A DNA stretch of 64,000 bases from Anaeramoeba flamelloides. Lineage: Eukaryota > Metamonada > Anaeramoebidae. Positions 21,525 through 32,681 of the stretch are shown one piece after another. The stretch lies in the NCBI GenBank assembly GCA_027625915.1, contig JANTQA010000026.1, positions 2,294,001 through 2,358,000 on the forward strand. Direction: 5' to 3'. The position numbers and the translations under genes were made by a program. The notes below the pieces were generated by a model that ran no database searches, was not told the origin of the DNA, and was given only the letters and a program-made list of their open reading frames with translations. Every line of letters begins with the position of its first letter. The first letter of the stretch is position 1.

Positions 21525-24500
21525 TTAAAATTGTATTGATTTAATTTCCCATTCATTGATTAGCTGATTCCAAATAAGTTGTACATTATTGAAATAATTT
21601 AATTGGGGAATTTCATTTTGCAAAATGTGAACATTTACAAGATTATTAATGGGATAATAATTTGGCAGTTTTTTCTCAAAAATATTTTTTTCACTTTGTA
21701 AATTAAAAATTTTAATTTTTTCATTCACTAATACGAGTATGAGATAATGTGGATTAAAGAAATAAATTTTTGTATAAGGTGTAGTAAGTGTAAATTTAAA
21801 TTCTTTAATGGGCACATTGTTTGATTTTCTTTGAATATAAAAAAAATGATTTTCAAAGGCCATTATTATATTATCTGGGTTGCCTCCTAGCCAACTCATC
21901 AGCTTTGGTATTGTAAATGCACTAATATATTGCCCGTTATTGTATATTTTTACTTGGGTGCAAAATTGGTTGATTCCATCTTTTTGAATTGAATAATTTT
22001 TAGCCGCGAGTACCATTTTGTTTCCATCGGTGATGAATTCATTAGTAAATTCTTTATTTATCAAATTTTGTCGGATTTTTTTTAATAATTCTGTTTTCTG
22101 CTTTTCAACATTATTTGGATCTAAAATCAACGATTGTTGCATTCCCATTTGTTGTTGTTGCTGCTGCTGTTGTTGTTTATATAAAAGTTGATACGCTACA
22201 TTATTTTGTTTCATCATTTGTTCTTCTATTTGGAATTTAAATTTATCAAATTGTTCTCGAAATAATATTTGGTTTTGGATTTCTTGAATAAATAAATTTA
22301 TGAATCCTTGTTCTAATTGGAAATTGCTTACTGTTGGTAATGTTTGTTGTTGCTGCTGCTGTTGGTTAATTTGTTGTTTTTGCTGTTGTAATTGATCTTG
22401 TTGTTGTTGGTGGTGATGTAATTGTTGAAGTAAAGGTTGATTATGTTTATTGTTGTCGTTATTATTATTATTATTGTTGTTGTTGTTGTTGTTGTTGCCG
22501 ATGCTGATATTTTTCTGTAGTAATTGAGAATTTTGGTTTCCTAAACTTAAATTTTCCTTTTTTTTTAATTCATCAGTTTTTTTATCGTCAATTAAATTTT
22601 TTTTAAATTTGATTTCCACTTTTGAACGTATGCCACATTTTGATAAATATTTTTTCCTTTCATTATTTGGCAATGGTATAAGATCTTTTGGAAGATCTAC
22701 TTCTGGCTGAAGTGTTATTTTAGCGATACTACCGTCTCTAGTACAGGCACAAAACCAAGATCCGTCTTTCGACCATTCAATATCTTCCACCTCTTGGTTA
22801 AATAAACCTGTGATCACCCCCACAGGGCTTCTTTTACTGATTATCCACAGAGATATGGATCCGTCCTGTGTTCCCATGGCGAAGATTTGCTTCATCCCCT
22901 CATAAGCCGTAGATTTATAAATCACGGGGCTAAAGGAGATCACCGTTATTGGGCTTGAGTGGCCATAGATACGATCAAATTGGATTTTTTTTTTGGTTTT
23001 TTTTTTATGAAACCCAGATGCTATCAGTGCTATTTGATTTTTGTGATATACACAGTTTGGGATTATAAGAAATTGTGAATCTGGGCTGAAACACGGCTTT
23101 GTGAAAATGGATATTTCTGGTGCGTGCTTAAAGGGCTGGGTTATCCTGTGTAAAATTGAACTATTTTCAATATCGTGAATTAAGAGCATATCAGGATCCT
23201 GACTCGCCAGGTACTTTCCACATGGAGACCAAGAGATGCCCCTAACTACGTTTTTATGTTCACGCGAAAGCATCGCAATCTTGTCACCTTCAATTTTATG
23301 CACATCCCAAATAATTACGGTGTTATCAATAGAGCAGGATGCCAAATATTTGCTCCCTGGTGCCCATGCAATACCTTGAACATCACCCTCATGGTTGACG
23401 AATTTATTATAGATTTTCCAATCTTCGACCCCCTTTGACATCACGGCGTCAACGGTTTCTTGGGTGTGTTTTTTTTGTTCTTCGGTTCTTTTTTTCATTG
23501 CATTTTCCCTATTTTCTTGATTCTTTTGCTTTACAGAATTGTAAACATTTTCAAATTTTTCATATAAAAATGCATTTAATATATTTTTTTCAAGGGATTT
23601 TTTGATCATTTTTCGAATTAGTTGTTTTTTGAGTTCTTCTTTTGTAGGCTTTTTTTCTTCAACTGTTATACTTAAACCGGTGTTGTTTACACCGTCGTTG
23701 TTGTTGTTAGTGGTAGTTGCAGTGGTATTGTTTTTATCAGTTGTGGTGGTATCTACATTATTGTTGATTAATTCGATTTCCATCTCCTGTTTATCGTTAT
23801 TACCCGCCTTTAAAGGCGTGTTTGAAACATTTATTGGTTGTTGATTATTTATTGGCTGTTGACTATTTATTGGCAATTGTCTAATTGATGGGATTGGTAA
23901 TTCATTATTAATATTTTTGATCTCTTCGTTTTTTTCATTTAGATCATTGCTGGTATTGTTAGTATTACTGCTGTTGTTGCTGGTAGTATTATTATTATTA
24001 TTATTTTTTTGATCCTTATTTGTATCCATTGGAATTATTTTTTTGGGGGGCTTTTGGTCGTTTTGAAAGAGAGAAATATATTTTAACATTTTTTCATCTG
24101 CTTTCTCTTCAACGTCATCTAAAAGCTGAATATATTTCTTATTTTCTTCTTCAAATTGGATTGTTTGTTTTCTTGCCCTTCTTTTATCCATTTCTCTTTG
24201 ATGAATTACAGTTTCAGGGTTGCCCAGATTTGCTTTCCAAATAATAATTGTTTTATCATCAGCGCATGATGCCAGATATTCACCAGATGGTGAAAATCTT
24301 AGTCCGTTAATATCTGCTTGATGTGCATTGATTTCACTTAATAAAAAATACCAAGGTGGTTCATATTCATCCTGTTCTTCAGAACTTGATTCTTCTTCAT
24401 CTATAAAATCTGAATCGTCGTCTTCATCATCATCATAGTCTATTCCCATCTTTTCATAAAGCCCTTTTACATTTTCTTTTTCAATTTCGATTTCAATTTC

Positions 24501-25685
24501 AATTTCTTTTTCAATTTCTTTTTCTTTTTCTTTTTCTTTTTCTTTTTCTTTTTCAATTTCGATTTCGATTTCAATTCCCGTTTCTTTTTTTAATTTTTTA
24601 TCTTCTTTTATTCCTATTTCTTGTTCTTTTTTATCTTTTTGTTTTTCCTTTTCTTCTTTATTTATCTGGATTTTGTTTTCAATTTGTTTCTGATCGTTTT
24701 CTTCTTTCATTTCATTTGTGTTTAATGTGTTATTAGTTGTTTCTTGAAGATCCTTTGTAATATCTTGTTTTTTGTTGTTGTTTGTTTCTAGTCCCCCAAT
24801 TAATCCCACTTCATTTGAGATTTGTTGATCTACCGATCCCTTCCCGATCTTGGGATTTGCAAAAAGACGAGTATTTTGATTATTAATAGTTAAAGGAGGA
24901 TTCAAAACTAAATTGTCAATCTGGTTATTATTCGTTTGTTTTACTGTTTGTAAACCTTGTTGAACTGGAAGTTGAACACTTCTTGGTGGAAGAGAGTGTG
25001 TTAAAAAAGAGTTCTTTGATTGATTTCTTTCAAGGTTGTTATTCTTAAAAAATGGGTTTGTTTTAATTTCCCCAACAATTTCTTGAATTTTCCTTAAAAA
25101 ATTATCATCAAAGAGATCAAAATTAAGCTCTTCTCCCATATTTGTTTTTTTTACGTAAGAGTTGTTTAATGTTTTCAAATTATTAATGACAAGATCTTGT
25201 TCTTTTTTTTGTAATTGCTTGAATTCAAATTGGATTTTTTGTTTAAACCCGTTTTTTTGGATTGTTGTTTGTGGTTTTGGTTTTTCAGAGAGTGGATCGG
25301 GTTTTATTTTTAACATTTGCTGATTATGAATTGCTGATCGTTGTTTTTCGCTTATGTTTATTAAATTATTTCTTTCCTCTGGTTTTTCTTCTTTTTCTTT
25401 TTCTTTTTCTTCTTCGTTTTCTTTTTCGTTTTCTTTTTCGTTTTCTTTTTCTTCTTCTTCTTCTTCTTCGTTTCCTTTTTCTTCTTCTTCGTTTTCATTG
25501 TTTTTCTCATTTTCTAGTCTCTTTTGTCTTAGTTCTTCAATTCTTTCTCTTAACACTTTTACATAATAAATTCTTATAGCACCATTTTGATTAGAAACAG
25601 CAATCCTAAGTCCTGAAGGGTGAACGCTAATGCCATGTGTGGAACTAAGTTGTTCACTAACCCAATAAGGTAAGTAAATAATCAT
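21525..25685 (-). CDS. hira: HIRA histone chaperone (WD40 protein)
   Basis: 1386 residues in one exon, starting at an ATG where HIRA normally starts (a YWV…HPSG first blade). HIRA deposits histone H3.3-H4 outside S phase with UBN1 and CABIN1. WD40 blades are seen at about 5-43 (SVHPSGLRIAVSNQNGAIRIY), 448-485 (HQADINGLRFSPSGEYLAS, DDKTIIIW), 763-800 (HEGDVQGIAWAPGSKYLAS, DNTVIIW), 812-840 (VVRGISWSPCGKYLAS), about 905-945 (GHSSPITVISFSP, QDGSISLW) and 960-985 (EVEDIEWSKDGSWF, RDGSIAKI). These track animal HIRA blade by blade. The C-terminal part (about 1215-1386; FITDGNKMVLAAKN, then LMSWLGGNPDN) corresponds to the conserved Hira domain that binds CABIN1. Oddities are an insert of about 400 residues between blades 1 and 2 and another of about 270 between blades 2 and 3. 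Poly-Asn and poly-Gln tracts lie near 1065, 1095-1120 and 1175. Human HIRA has about 1017 residues. Confidence 0.93.
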   Translation of the reverse strand: MIIYLPYWVSEQLSSTHGISVHPSGLRIAVSNQNGAIRIYYVKVLRERIEELRQKRLENEKNNENEEEEKGNEEEEEEEKENEKENEKENEEEKEKEKEEKPEERNNLINISEKQRSAIHNQQMLKIKPDPLSEKPKPQTTIQKNGFKQKIQFEFKQLQKKEQDLVINNLKTLNNSYVKKTNMGEELNFDLFDDNFLRKIQEIVGEIKTNPFFKNNNLERNQSKNSFLTHSLPPRSVQLPVQQGLQTVKQTNNNQIDNLVLNPPLTINNQNTRLFANPKIGKGSVDQQISNEVGLIGGLETNNNKKQDITKDLQETTNNTLNTNEMKEENDQKQIENKIQINKEEKEKQKDKKEQEIGIKEDKKLKKETGIEIEIEIEKEKEKEKEKEKEIEKEIEIEIEIEKENVKGLYEKMGIDYDDDEDDDSDFIDEEESSSEEQDEYEPPWYFLLSEINAHQADINGLRFSPSGEYLASCADDKTIIIWKANLGNPETVIHQREMDKRRARKQTIQFEEENKKYIQLLDDVEEKADEKMLKYISLFQNDQKPPKKIIPMDTNKDQKNNNNNNTTSNNSSNTNNTSNDLNEKNEEIKNINNELPIPSIRQLPINSQQPINNQQPINVSNTPLKAGNNDKQEMEIELINNNVDTTTTDKNNTTATTTNNNNDGVNNTGLSITVEEKKPTKEELKKQLIRKMIKKSLEKNILNAFLYEKFENVYNSVKQKNQENRENAMKKRTEEQKKHTQETVDAVMSKGVEDWKIYNKFVNHEGDVQGIAWAPGSKYLASCSIDNTVIIWDVHKIEGDKIAMLSREHKNVVRGISWSPCGKYLASQDPDMLLIHDIENSSILHRITQPFKHAPEISIFTKPCFSPDSQFLIIPNCVYHKNQIALIASGFHKKKTKKKIQFDRIYGHSSPITVISFSPVIYKSTAYEGMKQIFAMGTQDGSISLWIISKRSPVGVITGLFNQEVEDIEWSKDGSWFCACTRDGSIAKITLQPEVDLPKDLIPLPNNERKKYLSKCGIRSKVEIKFKKNLIDDKKTDELKKKENLSLGNQNSQLLQKNISIGNNNNNNNNNNNNNDNNKHNQPLLQQLHHHQQQQDQLQQQKQQINQQQQQQQTLPTVSNFQLEQGFINLFIQEIQNQILFREQFDKFKFQIEEQMMKQNNVAYQLLYKQQQQQQQQQMGMQQSLILDPNNVEKQKTELLKKIRQNLINKEFTNEFITDGNKMVLAAKNYSIQKDGINQFCTQVKIYNNGQYISAFTIPKLMSWLGGNPDNIIMAFENHFFYIQRKSNNVPIKEFKFTLTTPYTKIYFFNPHYLILVLVNEKIKIFNLQSEKNIFEKKLPNYYPINNLVNVHILQNEIPQLNYFNNVQLIWNQLINEWEIKSIQF

Positions 25686-27220
25686 TTTGTAAATTATTTA
25701 CAAAGAGAAAAAAAACAAAAAATAAAAAAAATAAAAATGATTTCTCGAATAGAATGTCATTTTGTGAGAGAAAAAATGAAACTGTGCTGTATTTTGAGTA
25801 AATTGTTATTTACAATAAAGGGTAACTTAAAAACTATTTTATTGTTTTGTTTGTTCTTGGGTTATTTTTTTAATCTACAATGTTATTTTGAATAAGAAAA
25901 AAACACCATGGTTTTCCTCAACTTGTGTAAAAATGATTACGTTCAAAAATCCAAGTTTATTTTAACATTTTTGTTCACCAGCAAAAAAGAAATTTTTTTT
26001 ATTTTTCAAAAAAATAACGAATAGATCAAACTTTTTACAAAAAGATTTTTAGTTGAGGGAACGAAAGGTATGAAAAGAAAATAATTACCTTCAGATCTGT
26101 TTGGCTAAATACTTTTTCATTTTCTTCAACATAGACTAATATTCCCAATATCATAACAATTATTTTGAACGGAATAAGGTAACCAAATCTTCAAGTTTAA
26201 GAATTTAAAAGTTTGGAAATTAAACTTTGTTTTCAATTACTGTTAATTGTAAAATAGAAAGATCAAAATTTTTATTTGACTTTTCAAAAAAATCATATTC
26301 TCAAGAATTAAATATAAATTATCAAATTAATTTATTCTCAAAGGTGAATAAATAATTTAAGCTTATTTTGATTATTAAAAATTTGAAATTTTACATTATG
26401 TTGTGATTTTTTTTTGAAAAGATGTATGAAAATTTTGTTCAATTTATTTTACAACAAATAGTAAAGTTATAACACGTAAGACACAATATCATTGAGAATC
26501 AGAGAAAAGTAATCAAAATTCACAAATTTATCTTTTATTGGAATGTTACATATAAATACCCAAGAAATCAATTTAATTGTTTATTTTTGTTATGTATCAT
26601 AATAATTAATTTGTTCTTCATAATTATATTTCTAAAATTTTAAACAGTTTGAAGACTTAAATAATTTTGTCAACTCTAGGAATTGAACAACAATCACACT
26701 AACCTCTCAGAATTGTTTATCAGAATAAAATATCTAAATGAAGTCTAAATATTGCCAATTGTAGGAAATTTTTAGATTTTTTGATAAAAATATTCATATA
26801 GTGAAAGATTTAATAAATTTTATAACAAAAAAAAAAGTAAATTTCACTAAAGAGTTTTTTTTTGATATTGCTGAATATGTTTTTATAATTCATTTTCAAG
26901 TAGGTTAATACAAACAAAATAAATGATACAAAAATTTAGAATAATTTGATTAGACCCTGCATATAAAAAAAATTGATTTTTATATTTTATTCATGTTAAG
27001 TTTTGGGTATATATCAAGTAAAAAGTTTACCCTAAAAAAAAATTATTGAAAAAAAACCTAAAAATTTTAAATTTTTACTAGATTTATTGAGTTTTAACAT
27101 TTTTACTTGAAAAATATGTTATTGATATTAAATAATAATAAGAGAAGACTACGAATCATGGATTGTCGGGAACTATTGAAAAAAAGATGTTATATTTGTA
27201 TTTTTTTTTAATTATTAATA
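25686..27220. other. Intergenic upstream of HIRA
   Basis: AT-rich sequence with no gene, inverted-repeat end or RNA gene recognised. Confidence 0.5.
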
Positions 27221-27923
27221 AACTCTGTTTCAGCCAAAGGGGCCCAACATTTTTTTTCAAGTATCAATTATTTTATATAATTTACCTTTGAAGAACAAAT
27301 AAGAAATAAGAGGAATAATAAACATCAAAGAATAGTTGATATATGTCTGAAAGAAAACTAATTAATCAATAAATTTTCTTAAAAATTGAAAAATTCAAAT
27401 TCTTAGGTCGTCTATTGAAGAAAAACAAGAATGTTCATTGTGAACTTCGATTGGTATTTGAATAATAAATATGAAACAATTTTTCACTCCATTTTTCATA
27501 CTTTTCTTTTAGAAATTAAGCCCCCAAACACAATATGTTGGTATTTGTGGTTTCTATTTGAAAAAGGAAATTAAAATGAAGTGAAAATTTTTCACATTTA
27601 TTAAACAAATATTAAGATCTAAGATCTTCATAGAATTGCAATAGAAATCAATATGATTTCTCAACAATCTTTACATGGTTTCAATGGCCTTAGAATAACA
27701 CGGTTTTACCAAGTGACTATTGATCTTACAATAAATTTTTTTTTTTGCAACTGAATAACGTTTTAAAAAAAAAATCGAAAAAAAAAAATATGTAAAAATG
27801 TGAAAAAATGATTTCAATTTTGAAAATTTCCATTATAAAATTTTTCTTCTAATATCTATGCAAACCCTTTAAACACAAGTATTATACATATTACAACTGG
27901 GCCCCTTTGATTGAAAAATAGAT
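27221..27923. mobile_element. MITE, family C, copy 2 (inverted)
   Basis: The left end AACTCTGTTTCAGCCAAAGG follows TA at 27219-27220. The right end is the complement of AATCTATTTTTCAATCAAAG near 27923. The interior matches 50458-51151 in reverse orientation, including the TTCTATTTGAAAAAGGAAA and GTTGGTATTTGTGGT blocks that only these two copies retain. It is therefore one of the two longest forms (about 700 bp). No coding sequence. Confidence 0.65.
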
Positions 27924-28044
27924 TATAACCGATATTTGAAATGTTTGAATACAATTAGTCACATTTTAGCATATTATGCACTGATTAGATATATTCGAAA
28001 ATAAAAAAATAAAAAAAAAAGGGTTAAAAATTAAATATAAAAAA

Positions 28045-28330
28045 ATATTGAACAGGTTTTTATCATGAATTACCTTTATCACCTTTATTATTTAAATTTA
28101 TCATTTATTGTTTTATTAAAAAAATTGGAAATCTGGTAAAATATGTTCCAATTTTTACAGATGATTTAATTTTTAAAACAGAAGGAAAAATATCAGAAAT
28201 TGATAAAAAATTAATAAAATAATTAAAAATATTCAAGAATTTGGAATGAACCCAAATTCTTGTAAAACAATAAAAACAATTATAATATCCAAAATTCAAT
28301 ATTTTGGAACTGATTAGTAAAAAGTGAAAT
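28045..28330 (+). pseudogene. LINE-type reverse transcriptase remnant
   Basis: The plus strand encodes a decayed reverse transcriptase core: an ELPLSPLLFKF block (the usual P-Q-G-S-x-L-S-P-L-L-F motif), then FTDDLIFKTEGKISEID (the catalytic x-D-D motif), then in a shifted frame GMNPNSCKT and IQYFG, which match the G-x-x-x-N-x-x-K and Y-L-G motifs. Order and spacing suit non-LTR elements. The reading frame is broken by a stop and a frameshift. No 5' part was found upstream, where family C copy 2 ends at 27923. Confidence 0.65.
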
Positions 28331-28610
28331 ATTTTCAAAAAAAATAGAGAAAAGTAAAAGATAATTACAAAAAAAAAACATAATTTGATGGTTTAAAAAA
28401 ATTAGCCAAAGATGTAAAATAACATATGTTAAAATCAAAATGTGTATGTCAATTATTTTATATATTAGTTTTTTTTTTCTTATCCAAAAAGAGTTTGGCT
28501 CAATGGAATTAATCGATAAATGAAAGGTTACAAAATTTTATAAAATTATTTCATACCACCCCAAAAAATAATTGATAAAACTGAAGAAAAAAATAGATCA
28601 AATTAGAATC

Positions 28611-28615
<5 letters not shown>

Positions 28616-28644
<29 letters not shown>
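28616..28644. repeat. (TA)n microsatellite
   Basis: Pure TA run. The sequence on its right begins CACAGATATTACATTTTTTC and contains several self-complementary stretches to about 28830, but no convincing partner end was located. Confidence 0.85.
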
Positions 28645-28648
<4 letters not shown>

Positions 28649-31031
28649 AGATATTACATTTTTTCGTTTCAAAAACGTGAAAGATGAATAAAAACGCGTT
28701 TTTTCACTTTTTTTGCAAGTTTTTTCGTTGTTTTCGTTTTTTGTTTTTTAAAAAAGTCCTCAAATTCTTTTGAAATCGCACTTTTCGTTTTGGTGATATG
28801 GAAAAAAACAAACGAAAAAACTTAAAAACAATGAAAAAAAAAACAAATTTAACATATGTAGTGTGTAATGGCGTTAAAAGTGTTTCAAAAAAGGGGAATT
28901 CGTGATTTATCATTTAAGTGGGAGTTTTTGGTTTTAAAAACAATGAATATGGTTTGTTTTTCGATTTTTAAAAAGTCAAAAACATGCAAAGTGGATTTCA
29001 GTATGAAAATATTCAAAATTGTAGTCACTCTTTAATCACTGAGAAAAACCATTATTTTTTTGAACAAAAATTACTATTTGAGTTGAAAATTAGTCAAAAT
29101 TTCACTTTTTTACCAATTCTAAATTAGATCATCTCATCCAAATTTTTTGTATTGTGATTATATCCCTCCCAATAATCTTTTTTATTGATCATAAAAAATA
29201 TTATATTAAAAATTATTAACTTAAAAAATTGTTTTTTTTTTCAAATTTACTAATATGGAAAATGTGAATAGTAATTTTTTTATCATATGACTTCCCCTTT
29301 AACTTATTAGCTAGACAATAATTTTTTTTTTGAGACTATAAAACCAGTTTTGTCCGTATTTTTTACATAAAACTTCTCGTATTTATTGTTTCTAAAAATT
29401 TATTTCCTTAGAATCCTTCATTATGTTTTATTTTAAAATTAATTTCATTTTTTTATAATTTACTTTTTTACAAAATTGTTTTCAAACATTTTCAATTCTT
29501 ACTTTTTTATCCAAAAGTACTATTTCACCATTTTAAAAAACTATTTATGAGTTAAATGATGATAAAAATTCGAAGAATGTGGTATTATAAGTAATAACTC
29601 TTTCCACTTTTTAAACTCATTATAAGAATGATAATAATATTTCCTTTTTTAATTTACAAATTCTATTATAATATTTATTTAATTTCACATAATAAGGGTG
29701 AATTGATGAACTAATAAAAATAAAATTAGAACACTCAACCCATGTGAAGAAAATGTTTAAATTAAATTATCTTTTTAATTTGATTTAAAATTATTAGTAT
29801 TTAATTGATTTTTTTTTTTTTTTTGTTTATAATTTTTTTTTTAATGATCGATCATAAATTTATTTTTTTAAAAATATCTCATTACATCAAAATATATTTA
29901 ATTACATCAGATTTTTTTTGATAATTGTTTTTCTGATAACAATCCTAAATACATATAGACAATAAATTATTATTTCAATTGTTTCAATTATTTTTATATT
30001 TTATTTATTGGTTTTTTTTTTTTTTTTTCAGTTATGAAGTATTTTTGAGATGTGTAAGATAATTAAAATAAATAAATAAATATTTAATAAACGTGAATTT
30101 TTGAAAAACTTCTTGAAACTATGTGGACGAAAAGAATCAAATTCCCTCTCTTTTTTTAAATACCATGTAAACAAAAATTTCCTATATATATAGATATAAT
30201 AACTCTATAAATACGCAACTGCTTGCCAATTACCACCATGTACAACCAAGTGTCATTTTTTTTTAAAAAAATAAGAATCAAAAGAGAATATTTGAAATTT
30301 TATTTTAAAGTCTGAAATTAAAAAAACCCAAATGGCAAAAAATAATTTAAAATATACAGATTCAACCTTCATTGTAAAGTTTAGAAATTTAAAAATTAAT
30401 TAAATGGAATTTCTTATATTTATGATCAGAATATAATTTAAACAAAATCTTATAATTTATCTAAAAATTATTTAATTTTTAAATTTTTGATTATATCAAT
30501 CTTTCTGTTTAGGCATGCCCACTCTAAGAAAAAAAAAAAAAAAAAAAAAAAATGATTTAAGAATTAATCTAAATAAAAAATAATAATAAACAAAAATATC
30601 ATCGATAATATTCACAAAAAAAAACACACACATTATTTAGATAATAATTGGTTAAAGATGAAGAAAAGTATAGTGTTTTATCAAAATTTTAGTAAATTCC
30701 TTTTAAAAAATGAGAAATTATATCTATGTTTAGTTTTTGTAATTAAAGAAATAAACAAAAAATCAAATCAATTTTCGGTTTATTTTTTAGATTAAAAAAA
30801 AAATTAATAGTGGAAGGAAGAAATAAATGCACTTTTCAAAAAAAAAAAAAAAATAGATATTTAAAGAATTGGAAACTAAATATGAAATCCACTTAATTAA
30901 TAATATCGAAAATAAATATAGTTGTAAATCTCCTAAGATTTTATTATTTTATTATTCTTTTTTTTTTTTTTGGAAAATAATTAGATAGTCGAAAAAAAAA
31001 ACAAGAATTTAAAAAAAGCATTGGTGATTTA
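28645..31031. other. Intergenic, no gene seen
   Basis: Very AT-rich, with many homopolymer runs (for example poly-A at 30530-30551). The left part (28645-28830) has arms such as CAAGTTTTTTCGTTGTTTTC facing AACGAAAAAACTTAAAAAC, which suggests a decayed foldback. Nothing else was recognised. Confidence 0.45.
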
Positions 31032-31094
31032 TCTAGAATTTAATAGAATCGAGAAAAATCTTTGATTTTGCTCAATTCTTCCAATTCTGAAAAA
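31032..31094. repeat. Type A hairpin, solo copy
   Basis: A palindrome of about 63 bp (TCTAGAATTTAATAGAATCG … CTCAATTCTTCCAATTCTGA) that matches the type A arm at 37968-38042, 38655-38725 and 58198-58267. The terminal CTAGGCACTTGACGG motif is missing here. Confidence 0.5.
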
Positions 31095-31784
31095 TGGATC
31101 GACCGTTTCTTTTGGGTTCCTTTAAGTACCTAGGAAATATAATTCAAAAGAATTGAATTAAAAAAAATATTTTACTAATTATCTTATCTTATTGTATTTT
31201 TCTTTTAATTCGGAAAATCTTATATACTCAATATACTCTACATTAGTATAAAGAACACCAAAAATTATTTAAAAATAATTTTTATCTATAAAATTATTAA
31301 TAGTTTGATGTATAGTATGTTGAATTAGGACACTGGGTTTTATTTAGGAAATATTTCAATTTATTTTCGAATGCAAAACGAAAAAATGTCAAACTTCAAA
31401 AAAATTACAAAAAACGAAGCGTTCAACGCCAATTATATAACTCGGTTAATTATACAAACCATTTTAATAGTTAATCTTGTTTTTTGAATGAAAATAAATT
31501 ATATTTTTGTAAATTATGTAAAAAAAAAATAAAATTTTAATATCATTGAAATTTTGCTTCAATATCTCTAACTTTTCAATTCAATAAAAAGAATTGAAAA
31601 ATCTGGATTCATGAATTAAGAATATGAATATTATTTCCTATAATTCAAAAAAATGTTATTAATTATTTCATATTATTAATACGAAAAGCTTCTCTGATCT
31701 TTACTAATCCGAATAAACAATAAAACTCTATTCGAATCTTATAAAAAAAATAACTAAATATTAATTTAATAATTCTGGGAAATA

Positions 31785-32130
31785 AACTATTTTTCAAAAA
31801 TGTTAACTCACATTATAAAATTATTGGAATTGGTTTTATGTTAATTTATCCCAGGTCCTTATTAATTTTTTTCTTCAATTTTTAGCTCAAAATCATATTT
31901 TCTAATATCATCATATTTGAAGTTTTACTTTAAGAATTTTTTGTTTTTTTTTTACTTTTTCGTTTTTTTTTTTTTTTCTGTCGGGTTTCTTTCTTTTTTT
32001 TTTCTAAGCAAGTCAATTTTTTTCAAAACAACACATAGATCTTTGAAAATACTATAAAAACATTAACAAAATTGATACTCTGTAATTCTTTTTAAAATTC
32101 AGATATTAATTAGCCAAATTTTCACACTGT
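31785..32130. mobile_element. MITE, family G, copy 3 (partial)
   Basis: After a TA, the left end AACTATTTTTCAAAAATGTT matches copies 1 and 2 for about 60 bp, followed by the same kind of pyrimidine-rich interior and an AGATCTTTGAAAATACTAT block. The similarity fades near 32130, and no right end was found. It is a truncated or badly decayed copy. Confidence 0.45.
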
Positions 32131-32681
32131 TAACCAAATCTTTCTTGATAGCCTTAAAAAATATTCTATAAAAAAAAAAAAAAAAAAAAATCTTCAAATT
32201 TACTCAAAATTCTGTTGACTTTTATCAATTTCCTATTAGAACTCAATTCTTTTTTATTTTCGTTGATTTTTTCTACTGTTTTTAAAATTATTTTGAAAAT
32301 TTAACTATTCAAACCTTTTAAAAACATTTTCTTATTCGAAGATCCCAAATTCAAAAAAAAATTTGTTATTTCATTCTGTTATTTTAAACAAATTTTAAAA
32401 GTTTCTTAATTATTATTAAAGAAATATTTGATTTTACTTTTTTTCTAAAAAAAATAGGATATTTGAAAGTCAATTAGAAACCAATTAATATTTAAAATTT
32501 GAAAAGTAATCTCCTGTAAAATAAATAAATAATATTGAATTTTTAAATTGCAGTCAAATACTTGTAAACTATTTTAATAAAGTACAAGAATTGTCTAAAA
32601 TAAAGTATATTGACAAATAAATAAAAACGAAAAAAATATAAAAAAAAATATATTTATTGTTAGGTAAAAAAATTATTAAAA
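32131..32681. other. Intergenic downstream of exportin-7
   Basis: AT-rich 3' flank with a poly-A run near 32170. No element or gene is seen. Confidence 0.5.

Noticed and set aside
25262-25579. Plus-strand hydrophobic frames opposite HIRA
   Set aside because: Antisense shadows of Lys/Glu-rich HIRA coding sequence; Leu/Phe strings arise from the complement.
30520-30560. Poly-A run as a processed-retrocopy tail
   Set aside because: No gene-like sequence precedes it on either strand; long A or T runs are common throughout this window.
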